Shown here piece after piece: positions 35,809 to 45,978 of a stretch of DNA of 64,000 nt (position 1 is its first letter; each line of letters opens with the position of its first letter). The position numbers and the translations under genes are program-made. The notes under the pieces are model-generated. The model was not told the origin of the DNA and did no database searches. It worked only from the letters and a program-made list of their open reading frames with translations. Source of the stretch: Fidelibacterota bacterium (lineage in GTDB: Bacteria; Fidelibacterota; UBA8477; JABMPR01); NCBI GenBank assembly GCA_021734325.1, contig JAIPJF010000003.1, positions 62,001 through 126,000 on the forward strand. Reading direction: 5' to 3'.

Positions 35809-37470
35809 CTAGAATACTGGGGTCTCTGTATAGGTTCCATAGACCTTTTTCATTGCTTCGACAATTTCACCAAGCGTGGCTGACTGCCTTACAGCCTCAA
35901 TCAAGGGGGGCATGATATTCGTCTCGTTTTGGCAGGCAAGAGATAGATTTTTAAGGGCCTCTGCGGTCTTTTGATCATCTCTGGATGCTCTCAATTGTTT
36001 TACTTTGGATACTTGATCTAATTCAACCTGTTTATCAATTTTCAGAACCGGAATATCAATGATCTCATTTTCTCTGGTAAAAGCATTCACACCAACAATG
36101 ATCCGTTTTTTCTGATCGTATTTTTTGGCAATTTCATAGGCAGCTTTGCCAATTTCGCGCTGGAAATACCCAGATTCAATGGCAGCAACCACCCCACCCT
36201 GATCTTCGATGAGATCGAAATATCTTTCCGCTTCCGCTTCCAGCTTATCTGTCATCGCCTCAACGTAATAGGACCCGGCAAGCGGGTCAATAGTAGATGC
36301 AACACCTGTTTCATAGGCAATCACCTGTTGTGTCCTGAGGGCAATTTCCACACTTTTCTCTGTTGGCAGCGCCAGTACCTCATCCATGGAATTGGTATGA
36401 AGAGATTGTGTTCCACCCATAACTCCGGCCAATGCTTCATATGCGGTGCGAACAATATTATTCTCGGGCTGAGAAGCAGTCAGGCTATGCCCCGCTGTTT
36501 GTGTATGAAACCTGAGCATCCAGGAACGGGGGTCCTTTGCGCCATATTTTTCTTTCATGCGTTTTGCAAATATGCGTCGTGCTGCCCTAAATTTTCCGAT
36601 TTCCTCAAAGAAATCGATATGAGAATTGAAAAAGAAACTCAATCGACGGGCAAATTTATCCACATCAAGACCACGCTCAATGGCTGCTTCAACGTAGGCA
36701 AATCCGTCCGCCAGGGTAAATGCGAGTTCCTGAGCTGCTGTTGAGCCGGCTTCTCGAATATGATATCCCGATATCGAGATGGTATTGTATGCCGGCATAT
36801 GATCTGTACACCACTCGATCATATCTGTAATGATGTGCATAGATTCCAGAGGAGGGAATATGAATTCCTTTTGGGCGATATATTCCTTCAGAATGTCATT
36901 TTGAAGCGTGCCACTTAATTTTTCAGACGCTACACCCTGCCGTTCGCCAACGACAATATACATGGCAAGCAGAATGATTGCAGGACCATTTATGGTCATG
37001 GATGTGGAAATTTGGTCAAGTGGTATCCCTTCGAACAGGATCATCATATCCTCAATCGAATTAATAGAGACCCCACAGTGTCCAACTTCACCCAAAGAAA
37101 GTGGATGATCGGAATCATATCCCATCAAGGTGGGCATATCAAAAGCCACACTTAATCCAGTCTGTCCCTGTTCAAGTAAAAATTTGAAGCGTTTATTTGT
37201 ATCTTCAGGTGTGCCAAAACCAGCAAACTGCCTCATGGTCCACAAGCGACCTCGATACATGTTTGGGTGCACACCACGGGTAAAGGGATATTCGCCTGGA
37301 AAACCGAGCTTTTCCATATAGGCTGATTCATCCCCATGGCCATCTTCAGGAAGATAGAGCAGATCATTTTCCAATCCAGAAACCGTATCATAATCATATT
37401 CGCGCTCACGAGCCTGGGATACCTTCTCTTTCCAACGCTTTAAACTTTTCTGATAGGACTGTTCTGACAT
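35809..37470 (-). CDS. B12-dependent acyl-CoA mutase large subunit, isobutyryl-CoA-mutase-like
   Basis: A 553-residue substrate-binding (TIM barrel) subunit of the methylmalonyl-CoA mutase superfamily; the C-terminal cobalamin domain is missing, so it must pair with a separate small subunit encoded elsewhere. Three specificity positions can be read by spacing: Phe82 in MRQFAGFG (Tyr89 in methylmalonyl-CoA mutase, Phe80 in isobutyryl-CoA mutase), Gln200 in EYIAQKEF (Arg207 versus Gln198), and Ala109 in LSVAFD (Asp in 2-hydroxyisobutyryl-CoA mutase). All three agree with isobutyryl-CoA mutase. It would interconvert isobutyryl-CoA and n-butyryl-CoA. Automatic annotation would probably say methylmalonyl-CoA mutase. 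Confidence 0.82.
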   Translation of the reverse strand: MSEQSYQKSLKRWKEKVSQAREREYDYDTVSGLENDLLYLPEDGHGDESAYMEKLGFPGEYPFTRGVHPNMYRGRLWTMRQFAGFGTPEDTNKRFKFLLEQGQTGLSVAFDMPTLMGYDSDHPLSLGEVGHCGVSINSIEDMMILFEGIPLDQISTSMTINGPAIILLAMYIVVGERQGVASEKLSGTLQNDILKEYIAQKEFIFPPLESMHIITDMIEWCTDHMPAYNTISISGYHIREAGSTAAQELAFTLADGFAYVEAAIERGLDVDKFARRLSFFFNSHIDFFEEIGKFRAARRIFAKRMKEKYGAKDPRSWMLRFHTQTAGHSLTASQPENNIVRTAYEALAGVMGGTQSLHTNSMDEVLALPTEKSVEIALRTQQVIAYETGVASTIDPLAGSYYVEAMTDKLEAEAERYFDLIEDQGGVVAAIESGYFQREIGKAAYEIAKKYDQKKRIIVGVNAFTRENEIIDIPVLKIDKQVELDQVSKVKQLRASRDDQKTAEALKNLSLACQNETNIMPPLIEAVRQSATLGEIVEAMKKVYGTYTETPVF

Positions 37471-37485
37471 CTTCGCTATGACCCC

Positions 37486-39369
37486 TTATTTGCCATCCAT
37501 ATTTTTCAAAACAGCGGATGCTATCTCTTCTGGTGTCAATTTCACCTCTGCCAATAGCTGCGCCCGCGTTCCATGCGTAACGAAAGCATCCGGGAGTGTA
37601 TGGGCATGGACCTGTCCGGCACCGGGAATGGACGCTGAAAATGCGCGGACAGCCTGAGACAAGCTCCCCGGATAGTTGTTTTCTTCCACCATGTACACAT
37701 GCTTAAATTTCTTTAACATGGTTTTCAGAAGTTTCTCATCATAAGGTTTGACATATTTTGCATCAACCCGCTTCGTGCTGATCCCCTGATCTTTCAATAT
37801 TTCTGCAGCCTTATCTGCAATATGATTCATCGGTCCTACGGCGATGATGGCAACGTCTTTCCCCTCACTTAGAACTTCCCACTGACCAATCGGCAGGGCT
37901 GTACTTTTTACCGACTTTCTGTTCAGCTGGGCCGTATCTTTGGGATACCTGATAAAGAAAGGTCCTGCGGTATAGTTAAGAGCGGTTTGCATGAGGTGCC
38001 GCAGTTCCTCACCATTTCTGGGAGCAGCTACTACTACATCAGGAATACTTCTCAAATAGGCTATATCAAGGACACCGTGGTGAGTAGGACCATCAGCACC
38101 TACCAGACCCGCACGGTCCAGAATAAAAATTACAGGTAATTTCTGGATTGCTATGTCATGAATCAGCATGTCATAGGCTCGTTGTAAAAATGTTGAATAG
38201 ATAGCTACAAAAGGTCGCATACCACTCGCAGCAAGGGCTGCAGCAAATGTAACTCCATGACCTTCAGCGATTCCTACATCGAAAAATCTATCCGGGTACA
38301 CCTCTGCGAATTCAGATAGTCCAGTACCATCAGGCATGGCGGCTGTGATGGCAACGACCCGCTTATCCTTTTTGGCAATTTTTATCAACTCGTCACCAAA
38401 TACTTTCAGGAAGGGTGTCTCAACATTCTTTGCAGGGGCTGATCCAGGCTTAGCGGCCGGGCCAATCCCGTGGAATTTTTGAGGATTTGCCTCTGCAAGT
38501 GCGAAACCACGACCCTTTTGTGTCAGGATATGCAGAATTACAGGACTATTTATATCTTTAATATTTTCAATGGTTTCAATTAAATGTGGCAGGTCATTTC
38601 CATCGATTGGCCCAAAATAGCGAATTCCCATCTCATCAAAGAGAACACCGGGGACCAACAGGTTCTTCAGACTCTCTTCTAATTTTTTAATTCCAGTTCG
38701 AATGGTGCTTTTACCAACAGGCAGTTTCCCTGTCAACTTCCAGATCTCATCTCTTACACGATTGTATATGGGGTTGGTCGTGATCTTCGATAAATATTTC
38801 GACATGGCACCGACATTCCGAGAAATGGACATGGCATTGTCATTCAAAATGATCATCATTCGTGTTCTCAGATGCCCAAGGTTGTTCAATCCTTCAAATG
38901 AGAGTCCGCCAGTAAGTGCCCCATCTCCAATAACTGAGATGATCTGATACTTCTCTTGCTTCAAATCGCGAGCAATGGCAAAACCGACACCTGCTGAAAT
39001 GGAAGTTGACGCATGACCAGCACCGTAAATATCGTGTTCGCTTTCCTTGGGTTTACAAAAACCACTGATACCGCCATACTGGCGAATGGTTTTCAGGGCG
39101 TCACGCCTGCCGGTCAATATCTTGTGTGCATAAGCTTGATGTCCAACATCCCATATGATCTTGTCCTTTGGTGAATTAAACACCTTATGCAAGGCAACAG
39201 TTAGTTCAACGACACCAAGAGTTGGAGCCAGATGTCCACCTGTCTCAGAAACAACTTCAATTGTATAATCCCGTATCTCCTGACACAATTGAAGCAATTG
39301 CTCGTTCGAGAGGGTCTTTATATCTGCCGGAGAATGGACAGTTTGAAGTATTTTATATTTATCAGTCAT
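37486..39369 (-). CDS. dxs: 1-deoxy-D-xylulose-5-phosphate synthase
   Basis: A 627-residue thiamine-diphosphate enzyme that condenses pyruvate and glyceraldehyde-3-phosphate, the first step of the MEP isoprenoid route. Visible: the N-terminal GGHLAPTLGVVELTVALHKVF, the ThDP/Mg motif GDGALTGGLSFEGLNNLG...NDNAMSIS, the transketolase pyrimidine domain (DVGIAEGHGVTFAAALA) and the C-terminal domain. ATG 39369 is chosen because AGGTGA lies just before it; a TTG two codons earlier is less likely. It is clustered with ispH and with pdxS/pdxT, whose pathways also use glyceraldehyde-3-phosphate. Confidence 0.97.
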   Translation of the reverse strand: MTDKYKILQTVHSPADIKTLSNEQLLQLCQEIRDYTIEVVSETGGHLAPTLGVVELTVALHKVFNSPKDKIIWDVGHQAYAHKILTGRRDALKTIRQYGGISGFCKPKESEHDIYGAGHASTSISAGVGFAIARDLKQEKYQIISVIGDGALTGGLSFEGLNNLGHLRTRMMIILNDNAMSISRNVGAMSKYLSKITTNPIYNRVRDEIWKLTGKLPVGKSTIRTGIKKLEESLKNLLVPGVLFDEMGIRYFGPIDGNDLPHLIETIENIKDINSPVILHILTQKGRGFALAEANPQKFHGIGPAAKPGSAPAKNVETPFLKVFGDELIKIAKKDKRVVAITAAMPDGTGLSEFAEVYPDRFFDVGIAEGHGVTFAAALAASGMRPFVAIYSTFLQRAYDMLIHDIAIQKLPVIFILDRAGLVGADGPTHHGVLDIAYLRSIPDVVVAAPRNGEELRHLMQTALNYTAGPFFIRYPKDTAQLNRKSVKSTALPIGQWEVLSEGKDVAIIAVGPMNHIADKAAEILKDQGISTKRVDAKYVKPYDEKLLKTMLKKFKHVYMVEENNYPGSLSQAVRAFSASIPGAGQVHAHTLPDAFVTHGTRAQLLAEVKLTPEEIASAVLKNMDGK

Positions 39370-39375
39370 TGACAA

Positions 39376-39972
39376 TCACCTCGAATTCAGAATCACATTG
39401 TCCACAAAATATTTATGAATTGCCGGATCATTGGTAAGTTCAGGATGGAAGGAGGCCGCAAGAACATTTTTCTGACGAAGCAGCACATGCTGGGTACCAA
39501 ATACAGCTAGTGACGATACTGTAGGACCGATGTCCTTAAATTTTGGAGCACGAATAAAAATGGCATGAAAATCATGATCCACAATCTTTGGCATGACCAA
39601 AGCCGTCGTAAATGACTCGATCTGACGCCCGTAGGCATTCCTCTCCGCCAGATAATCGATCTTATTGAAACAATGAACACGTTCATCGTCTATCTGATTC
39701 CCAAGCAGGATCGCACCTGCGCAGGTTCCAAAAACTGGAAGCGTATCCAGCATATCATTTAGCGGCTCCCACAGACCCTCGTTTTCCAGCAGGAGCGTCA
39801 TCGTTGTTGACTCCCCCCCAGGTAGAATCAGGGCATCTACCAGTTTTAAGTCTTCAGCGGTCCGGACTGCCCGGCTGGTAATCCCCAGTTTTCCCATACT
39901 GTGGGCATGCTTGGCAAAGCTTCCCTGCATCGCGACAACGCCAATTACAAGCTCTTTATATTCAGGTCGCAT
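39376..39972 (-). CDS. pdxT: Pyridoxal 5'-phosphate synthase glutaminase subunit PdxT
   Basis: A class I glutamine amidotransferase of 198 residues that supplies ammonia to PdxS. The catalytic Cys is in PVFGTCAGAILL and the nucleophile-loop partner GGESTTM lies upstream; His and Glu are in AASFHPELTND. The upstream extension that overlaps pdxS is discarded; ATG 39972 (MRPEYKELVIGVVAMQG) gives the normal family length. It lies 16 nt downstream of pdxS. Confidence 0.95.
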   Translation of the reverse strand: MRPEYKELVIGVVAMQGSFAKHAHSMGKLGITSRAVRTAEDLKLVDALILPGGESTTMTLLLENEGLWEPLNDMLDTLPVFGTCAGAILLGNQIDDERVHCFNKIDYLAERNAYGRQIESFTTALVMPKIVDHDFHAIFIRAPKFKDIGPTVSSLAVFGTQHVLLRQKNVLAASFHPELTNDPAIHKYFVDNVILNSR

Positions 39973-39988
39973 ATCCAAACCGAATGAC

Positions 39989-40870
39989 CTACCATCCTCT
40001 ATCTTGCATACGGTCTTCCGGTGCAATTTCGCTCATATCCAGACCTTTCATGGCACTTCCGAGTCCAGCAGATATTGCTGCTAATTTTTCGGGATCATTA
40101 TAAAAAGTGGCAGCCTGAACAATTGCCTTCGCCCTTGACGCCGGATCTTCTGATTTAAATATTCCAGATCCAACGAAAATAGACTCAGCTCCTAATTGCA
40201 TCATCAAAGCAGCATCAGCAGGGGTCGCAATTCCACCTGCAGAGAAATTTGGAACAGGAAGGTGACCAGTTTCAGCAACCTGGACAATCAGATGGAATGG
40301 GGCACCCATTTTTTTGGCGATGGACATCAGCTCATCAGTACGCAATGTACTTAGTTGTGCCATTTCCATGTTGATCGTGCGCATGTGTCGCACCGCCTCA
40401 ACAATATTGCCTGTTCCCGGTTCACCTTTTGTACGGATCAGGGCAGCTCCTTCACCTATGCGCCGTAAAGCTTCAGCCAGATTGGTGGCTCCACAGACAA
40501 AGGGGGTTTTAAAATCATGCTTCCAGATGTGATTTGATTCATCGGCAGGTGTGAGTACTTCACTTTCATCGATGTAATCCACCTCAAGCGCTTCCAGAAT
40601 CTGGGCTTCTGCAAAGTGACCGATACGGCATTTCGCCATGACAGGAATGGAAACAGCTTTCTGGATTTCCTTGATCATATTCGGATCAGATGCGCGGGCA
40701 ATACCTCCATCCTTGCGAATATCTGCAGGAATACGTTCCAGGGCCATTACTGCAACTGCACCAGCCTTCTCAGCGATCTCTGCTTCCTTTGGATTCGTCA
40801 CATCCATGATAACGCCACCCTTTAGCATTTCAGCTAAGCCTGTTTTGACTTCAAACAGATTCTCGGTCAT
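39989..40870 (-). CDS. pdxS: Pyridoxal 5'-phosphate synthase lyase subunit PdxS
   Basis: A 293-residue (beta/alpha)8 enzyme that assembles PLP from ribose-5-phosphate, glyceraldehyde-3-phosphate and ammonia. The sequence is highly conserved: [68 protein letters not shown] and the phosphate-binding [27 protein letters not shown], with the active-site lysines in MDV-region and [11 protein letters not shown]-like loops. GGAGAT before ATG 40870 sets the start. It is paired with pdxT as usual. Confidence 0.97.
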   Translation of the reverse strand: MTENLFEVKTGLAEMLKGGVIMDVTNPKEAEIAEKAGAVAVMALERIPADIRKDGGIARASDPNMIKEIQKAVSIPVMAKCRIGHFAEAQILEALEVDYIDESEVLTPADESNHIWKHDFKTPFVCGATNLAEALRRIGEGAALIRTKGEPGTGNIVEAVRHMRTINMEMAQLSTLRTDELMSIAKKMGAPFHLIVQVAETGHLPVPNFSAGGIATPADAALMMQLGAESIFVGSGIFKSEDPASRAKAIVQAATFYNDPEKLAAISAGLGSAMKGLDMSEIAPEDRMQDRGW

Positions 40871-40894
40871 TTTTTTAATCTCCAAAATATTTTA

Positions 40895-41764
40895 TCATTC
40901 TTCATTCTGTGCACTTGCTTCCACGTGCAAGTTCCTCAATTGTTCTACAACTTCTGCAATCAGATCATCTGGTGAGGATGCGCCGGCAGAAACACCCACC
41001 GATTCAGCATCGCTAAACCATGACTGATCAATATCTTCTGCTTTCTCAACCATATAGGATCTTGGATTCAGGGAAAGTGAAACTTCGAGCAATCGCCTGG
41101 TATTGGCACTGGTATTCGATCCCACGATGATCATCACATCAGAATCAGGTGCGATAAATTTGATCTGCTCCTGATTTCTCCTGGTAGGGAAACAGACCGT
41201 ATTCACGAATCTGAGATCGAATATCTTCATGGAAAGGATAGAGATGATTGATTGAACATTTTCGATCATCTGCGTCGACTGGGATACGATTCCCGCTTTC
41301 TTCAACCTAGGTACTTGTTGAGCTTCCGCTATATTTGAAATCACAGTCGCTGAAGGTACCTGAGCCTGAATGGCAATCACCTCATCATGTCCATGATCAC
41401 CGATGATAAATAATTTCCTATCCTCAGCATGCAGCTTGCGAATCTCATCATGTATCTCATGGACCAAAGGGCAGGTAGCATCCACAATTTTGATGTCCTT
41501 TTGAGCTGCCTGTTCCCAGAGTGCCGGAATGGTTCCGTGGGCCCGAAACAACACGGGTGCATCCTGGATCTCATCGAGAGAATCAACAACTTCGATGTTT
41601 TCCTGTGCGAGCTGCTTGACCACGCGTTCATTATGGACAATATCCCCTAGCATATAGACTTTACCATATTTGCTGGCAGTCTTACGCGCTTTCTCAATTG
41701 CATCTCTGACACCAAAACAGAATCCGGCATCTTTGGCAACCCTGATCTTCAGAGGCTCAGCCAT
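40895..41764 (-). CDS. ispH: 4-hydroxy-3-methylbut-2-enyl diphosphate reductase
   Basis: The last MEP-pathway enzyme, an iron-sulfur protein of 289 residues making IPP and DMAPP. The three cluster cysteines lie in AGFCFGVRDAI, VDATCPLVHEIH and VNTVCFPTRRNQE; HNERVV and RAHGT hold substrate histidines. The open frame extends further upstream, but that part overlaps nrnA out of phase; ATG 41764 (MAEPLKIRVAKDAGFCFG) gives the family length, overlapping the nrnA stop by 8 nt. With dxs it places two MEP genes in one cluster. Confidence 0.95.
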   Translation of the reverse strand: MAEPLKIRVAKDAGFCFGVRDAIEKARKTASKYGKVYMLGDIVHNERVVKQLAQENIEVVDSLDEIQDAPVLFRAHGTIPALWEQAAQKDIKIVDATCPLVHEIHDEIRKLHAEDRKLFIIGDHGHDEVIAIQAQVPSATVISNIAEAQQVPRLKKAGIVSQSTQMIENVQSIISILSMKIFDLRFVNTVCFPTRRNQEQIKFIAPDSDVMIIVGSNTSANTRRLLEVSLSLNPRSYMVEKAEDIDQSWFSDAESVGVSAGASSPDDLIAEVVEQLRNLHVEASAQNEE

Positions 41765-42788
41765 TGGAATCCCAGTTTCTGATATTCTCTCGACAGGCTT
41801 CGACGATTGCCTGGGTCGCTTCGTTGAGGGTTCCCTCAATGCTACAGCCAGCGGCAAACGCGTGGCCACCACCACCAAATTTCATGGCGACGGTGTTTAC
41901 TGGAATCTTTCCTTTCGATCGCATTGAGATATCTGTGATCCTACCAGGCATTTTGGTGATCGCGATACCGACCTCCACACCTAGGATCGATCTAATAAAG
42001 TCGGACAGCGAATGGAGATCATCCGGCCTTACTCCCGAATCCTTCAAATCATCAAAGTCGATCACAGACCAGGCCAGGCGACCATCACAATCATACTTCA
42101 ATTCATGAAGCAGTCTGGAGAGTACCTTCAGGCGTCCGGGTGTATTTAAATTTTCGTAGATATGAATATACAGCTCATATGGCTTAACCCCTACTGCTAC
42201 GAGACGGGCTGCGGCATTCAGAGTTTCAGGGTCGGTATTATTAAATCGGAAATTGCCAGTGTCACTCATCATGGCGGCATAAATCGGATATGCGATTGAG
42301 ATATCGTCTACTGCATGCTCATCCATTTCCTTGATAAGATCATATATGAGTACGCCCGTTGAACTGGCAGTTGGGAAATCAAATCGGTGATGAAACTGGG
42401 ATTTATCCCCGGGATGATGATCAATGCTTACAACAAGAATGTCTTGATTTTGAATATCGCTGGCCAGTTGCTTTAAACGATTGTAATCCCCAATATCAAA
42501 AGCGATAAATACCTGAGCATCCTCAAGGATTTGATGGTGGTTTTGGGGGTGATAAACCTGAAGCTCATTGCTTTCTGGAAGGAATTCCAAATTCGCACGT
42601 AACGGTGTCGGATTCAGAATATTGACTGTTTTTCCCCGTTGTTTCAAAAATCTGGAGAGGGCCAACTCTGAGCCAATACCGTCAGCATCCGGTTCCACAT
42701 GAGTTGAAAAGACGAATCGATCATACTCATTGAGTATGGTTTTCAACCCCTGCCAATCGCGTAGTTCCCTTAATGCTTCAGGACCCAT
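41757..42788 (-). CDS. nrnA: Bifunctional oligoribonuclease / PAP phosphatase NrnA (DHH family)
   Basis: A 343-residue DHH-DHHA1 phosphoesterase. Metal motifs: FSTHVEPDADGIGSELAL, AFDIGDYNRL, VSIDHHPGDKSQF (the DHH core) and SDTGNFRFNNT; the C-terminal DHHA1 substrate domain ends with KFGGGGHAFAAGCSIEG. It degrades short oligoribonucleotides, and some members hydrolyse pAp or c-di-AMP-derived pApA. The last point matters because cdaA is in the same window. About 200 nt upstream hold no gene, only a 7-bp inverted repeat at 42956-42981 without a T-run. Confidence 0.9.
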   Translation of the reverse strand: MGPEALRELRDWQGLKTILNEYDRFVFSTHVEPDADGIGSELALSRFLKQRGKTVNILNPTPLRANLEFLPESNELQVYHPQNHHQILEDAQVFIAFDIGDYNRLKQLASDIQNQDILVVSIDHHPGDKSQFHHRFDFPTASSTGVLIYDLIKEMDEHAVDDISIAYPIYAAMMSDTGNFRFNNTDPETLNAAARLVAVGVKPYELYIHIYENLNTPGRLKVLSRLLHELKYDCDGRLAWSVIDFDDLKDSGVRPDDLHSLSDFIRSILGVEVGIAITKMPGRITDISMRSKGKIPVNTVAMKFGGGGHAFAAGCSIEGTLNEATQAIVEACRENIRNWDSNG

Positions 42789-42991
42789 TTATTTTATACT
42801 ACCTCAAGAACTAAAATAACTTTAATGTTTCTTCATCTTCAGATTCCGTTCAAATCCGAAACATTGAATATATTCCTTACGCTTGCGGATACAAACTATT
42901 CGGCATTTATTTATGTGCACATTAAAGAAGATAATTGTTTAACATCCGGCTGACTGAATACTCAGAAGCCTTGCAGTATTCTTGTGGAGAT

Positions 42992-44002
42992 TTAGTCCAG
43001 GGAATGCCTCTCAGCAACAGGAGCTCTGCCCATCAATTCCTCAACTGCCAGTCCAGGATTTTTATCCTCAAATAAGACCTTGAATATCTGCTCTGAAATA
43101 GGCATTTCCACACCTGTCCTTGCAATGAGCTGATGAACCGATTTTGCGGTGTTGATACCTTCAGCGATCATCTTCATATCTGCCAGGATCTCGTTCAATT
43201 TTCTGCCTTTTCCCAATTCAAATCCCACATGACGATTGCGACTATGCCTGCTGAGACAGGTTACGATCAAGTCACCCATTCCACTCAGTCCGGCAAACGT
43301 CTCCTCCCTGGCACCCAGGTGGACACCCAATCTGGTCATTTCAAACAGTCCCCGAGTCAACAGGGCCGCCAACGTATTGTCTCCGTATCCCATACCTGCT
43401 AGAATTCCAGCAGCGATGGCAATAACATTTTTGAGTGAACCGCCATACTCAACGCCAAGTATATCAGTATTTGTGTATACCCGTAAACTATCGGCCATAA
43501 AGACATTCTGGACGATCTGCGCCGTATTTTCATCTGGACAGGCGGAGACAATTGTGGAGGGTAATCCTTTAACCACCTCTTCTGCATGAGTTGGACCATA
43601 GAGCGTTGCGATCTTGTATACTGAATGCTGTGGCAGTGCATGGGCGATGACCTGACTCATCGTCCTAAGGGTATCATTCTCAATTCCTTTAGCCACATTC
43701 ACAATGACTGTCTCTGGAGAGATTTTATCGGTCAATTTTGAGAGTGTGGGACCAACAGTATGGGATGGGATAGCGACTAATATTATGCCCTTATCCTGAA
43801 TGCAGGATTCAATTTCCAGTGTGAACTTCAATCCCTCAGGAAGCTCTATACCAGGCAAGAAATCAGGTAATTCTCTTTCCTCAAGCGCTTGTTTGTAATC
43901 CTTTTCCAGGTAGAACCAAACCTCAACATTGTGCCCATTCTTCAATAAGTGAATGGCCAGGGTCATCCCCCAGCTTCCCGACCCGATAACGCCAATATTC
44001 AT
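42992..44002 (-). CDS. gpsA: Glycerol-3-phosphate dehydrogenase [NAD(P)+]
   Basis: A 336-residue cytoplasmic dehydrogenase that makes sn-glycerol-3-phosphate for phospholipid synthesis. The N-terminal NAD loop IGVIGSGSWGMTLA, the segment VNVAKGIENDT, LYGPTHAEEV (catalytic region), and GGSLKNVIAIAAGILAGMGYGDNT with the active-site Lys are all present. Length is normal. It is preceded by the terminator of the acyl-CoA synthetase gene, so it probably has its own promoter. Confidence 0.97.
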   Translation of the reverse strand: MNIGVIGSGSWGMTLAIHLLKNGHNVEVWFYLEKDYKQALEERELPDFLPGIELPEGLKFTLEIESCIQDKGIILVAIPSHTVGPTLSKLTDKISPETVIVNVAKGIENDTLRTMSQVIAHALPQHSVYKIATLYGPTHAEEVVKGLPSTIVSACPDENTAQIVQNVFMADSLRVYTNTDILGVEYGGSLKNVIAIAAGILAGMGYGDNTLAALLTRGLFEMTRLGVHLGAREETFAGLSGMGDLIVTCLSRHSRNRHVGFELGKGRKLNEILADMKMIAEGINTAKSVHQLIARTGVEMPISEQIFKVLFEDKNPGLAVEELMGRAPVAERHSLD

Positions 44003-44020
44003 GACTGCATTCCTCTGTAA

Positions 44021-44053
44021 ATGAAAAAGCTCCCAATATTCATCAGGAGCTTT
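44021..44053 (-). terminator. Rho-independent terminator of the acyl-CoA synthetase gene
   Basis: An 8-bp stem AAAGCTCC/GGAGCTTT (44053-44046 with 44033-44026) is followed on the minus strand by further T residues. It lies 20 nt after the acyl-CoA synthetase stop and 19 nt before the gpsA start. Confidence 0.8.
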
Positions 44054-44072
44054 CTTCCGAATTTAATCAAAT

Positions 44073-45860
44073 TTACTCGTATAGAGCATCGATCTGATTC
44101 TTATATCGTTCCTCGATAACACGTTTTTTGATCTTCAGCGTGGGAGTCAAGGCGCCATCCTCAATAGTGAATTCCTTTGGTACCAGGATGAATCTCTTAA
44201 CTCTTTCATAGCTACTGAAATTCTCCATGATGGACTCAACTTTATTTGTCAGCATCTCAATTATCGCTGAGTTTTCCACGAGAGATTCCGGGTTGGTATC
44301 CGTAATACCATTTTCCTGTGCCCAGGTAGAGAGTGCGACATAATTGGGGACCAATACAGCTGAAACGAATTTCCTTCGATCGCCGATCACGAGCGCTTGT
44401 TCAAAATATTTATCCATGATGAGCGCTGCCTCCATTGGAGCAGGTGCAATATTCTTACCGCCGGCAGTAACAATAATATTCTTTTTCCTGTCGGTAATTC
44501 TCAGATATCCATCATCAATAACCCCAATATCACCGGTATGGAACCAGCCATCATCATTAATCGCTTCCCTGGTCCCGGCTTCATCCTTGTAGTAACCTTT
44601 CATGATATGCGGACCTCTGGAAAGTATTTCTCCATCATCTGCAATCTTGATTTCAACACCATCTATCGTCGGGCCCACCGTTCCAAAACGAAAATCATGG
44701 GGTGGATTTAAGGTGATAACCGGTGAAGTTTCAGAAAGACCATAACCTTCAAGAATTTTAATCCCGGCAGCATCAAAAAAGCGACCAATATCTGCTGCCA
44801 GCGGAGCACCACCGCTAGCAAACAGTTTAAATCTGCTTCCAAGCAAGGCCTGCACTTTACTAAACACCAACTTATCAGCGAGCTTTTTCCTCTTTGCCAG
44901 TTTTGGTGAAATATTTCCCGAATTCCTGGCCTCAACGTATTCGTAACCAGTTTTGACAGCCCAGGCAGCTATTTTTCGCTTTATGAAGGAGCCAGCAGCA
45001 AATTTTGCCTGAACACCGGCGTACATCTTTTCATATAATCTTGGTACCGACATGGCAACTGTCGGTTCAACCTCACCCAGATTCTCAATTACTTTTTCCA
45101 TTGACTCGGCGTAGGTGATCCTGGCACCCACATGAGTACCTACATAATCGCCCAGTCTTTCGAAGCTGTGGCTCAGGGGAAGGAATGAGAGAAAGATATC
45201 CTCATCACTGATTCCCAGACGCGCATTACAGGATAGAATATTGCTGACCAGATTGCTATGGGTCAACATTACCCCTTTGGGATTCCCAGTTGTGCCACTT
45301 GTGTAAATCAGTGTAAGTATATCATCTGGTTTAACTTTTCTTGCTTCAGCTTCAAAATCATATGCATCAGCCGAACTCGCGAACTTCTTGCCCTTCTCCA
45401 TAAGCTCATTGAAAGAGATAATATTTTCATCCTCATAGGATAGGGATTCGTCAAAGTAGACAATGGTATTCAATTCAGGACATTGATCCTTGACAGCCAT
45501 CATCTTATCCATTTGAAGCTTATCCTGAGCAAAGACCAACTTCGAATCTGAATGAGCGACAATATATTGAACCTGGCTGGGTATCAAGGTCGGGTATACT
45601 GTCACCGAGGTAGCCCCTCGCGTTGCAGTCGCATAATCCGAATATGCCCAACGACGACAGTTGGTTGAAAGAATTGCAACATGATCTTTTGGCTGTATAC
45701 CTACAGCTGCCAGGCCGTATGATGCAAACTTCACTATTTCGTAAATGTCTTTGCCTTTATCACCTACCCACTGCCCATCCACTTTTTCACTGAACAGCAC
45801 ATGATCAGGGTAGGTTTTTGTAGTATTAAGAAACAATTCTGCAATGGTCTTAAATTCCAC
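44073..45860 (-). CDS. Long-chain acyl-CoA synthetase (AMP-forming)
   Basis: A 595-residue ANL-family enzyme that activates fatty acids to acyl-CoA at the inner membrane. P-loop LTLIYTSGTTGNPKGVMLTHSN, the A4 segment GYGLSETSPVI, the A7 motif DGWFHTGDIGVIDDGYLRITDRKKNIIVTAGGKNIAP and the C-terminal lid are present. The length and DRKKNIIVTAGGKNI wording match the FadD15/ACSL group rather than E. coli FadD. The start is GTG preceded by a strong AGAAGGAGG. It is transcribed alone, with its own terminator. Confidence 0.92.
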   Translation of the reverse strand: MEFKTIAELFLNTTKTYPDHVLFSEKVDGQWVGDKGKDIYEIVKFASYGLAAVGIQPKDHVAILSTNCRRWAYSDYATATRGATSVTVYPTLIPSQVQYIVAHSDSKLVFAQDKLQMDKMMAVKDQCPELNTIVYFDESLSYEDENIISFNELMEKGKKFASSADAYDFEAEARKVKPDDILTLIYTSGTTGNPKGVMLTHSNLVSNILSCNARLGISDEDIFLSFLPLSHSFERLGDYVGTHVGARITYAESMEKVIENLGEVEPTVAMSVPRLYEKMYAGVQAKFAAGSFIKRKIAAWAVKTGYEYVEARNSGNISPKLAKRKKLADKLVFSKVQALLGSRFKLFASGGAPLAADIGRFFDAAGIKILEGYGLSETSPVITLNPPHDFRFGTVGPTIDGVEIKIADDGEILSRGPHIMKGYYKDEAGTREAINDDGWFHTGDIGVIDDGYLRITDRKKNIIVTAGGKNIAPAPMEAALIMDKYFEQALVIGDRRKFVSAVLVPNYVALSTWAQENGITDTNPESLVENSAIIEMLTNKVESIMENFSSYERVKRFILVPKEFTIEDGALTPTLKIKKRVIEERYKNQIDALYE

Positions 45861-45933
45861 GACAGGTCCTCCTTCTAGGATTTAATTAATTTCATCAATG
45901 ATAAACATTTTCACTCAAAAGCACAGCATTTTA

Positions 45934-45962
45934 TTGACTCATGGCATGCTTGAATGTATCAT
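45934..45962 (+). promoter_or_regulatory. Candidate sigma-70-type promoter of tRNA-Leu
   Basis: TTGACT (45934-45939) and TATCAT (45957-45962) are 17 nt apart on the plus strand, and the -10 box lies 16 nt before the tRNA 5' end. Box match and position are both good. Confidence 0.65.
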
Positions 45963-45978
45963 GGCTCGCTTTAAGAAA

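Noticed and set aside
35809-37470. 2-hydroxyisobutyryl-CoA mutase as the identity of the B12 mutase subunit
   Set aside because: That enzyme has Ile and Asp at the two diagnostic positions; here they are Phe82 and Ala109.
42956-42981. GAATACT/AGTATTC inverted repeat downstream of gpsA as a terminator
   Set aside because: The stem is AT-rich with a 12-nt loop and no following T-run.
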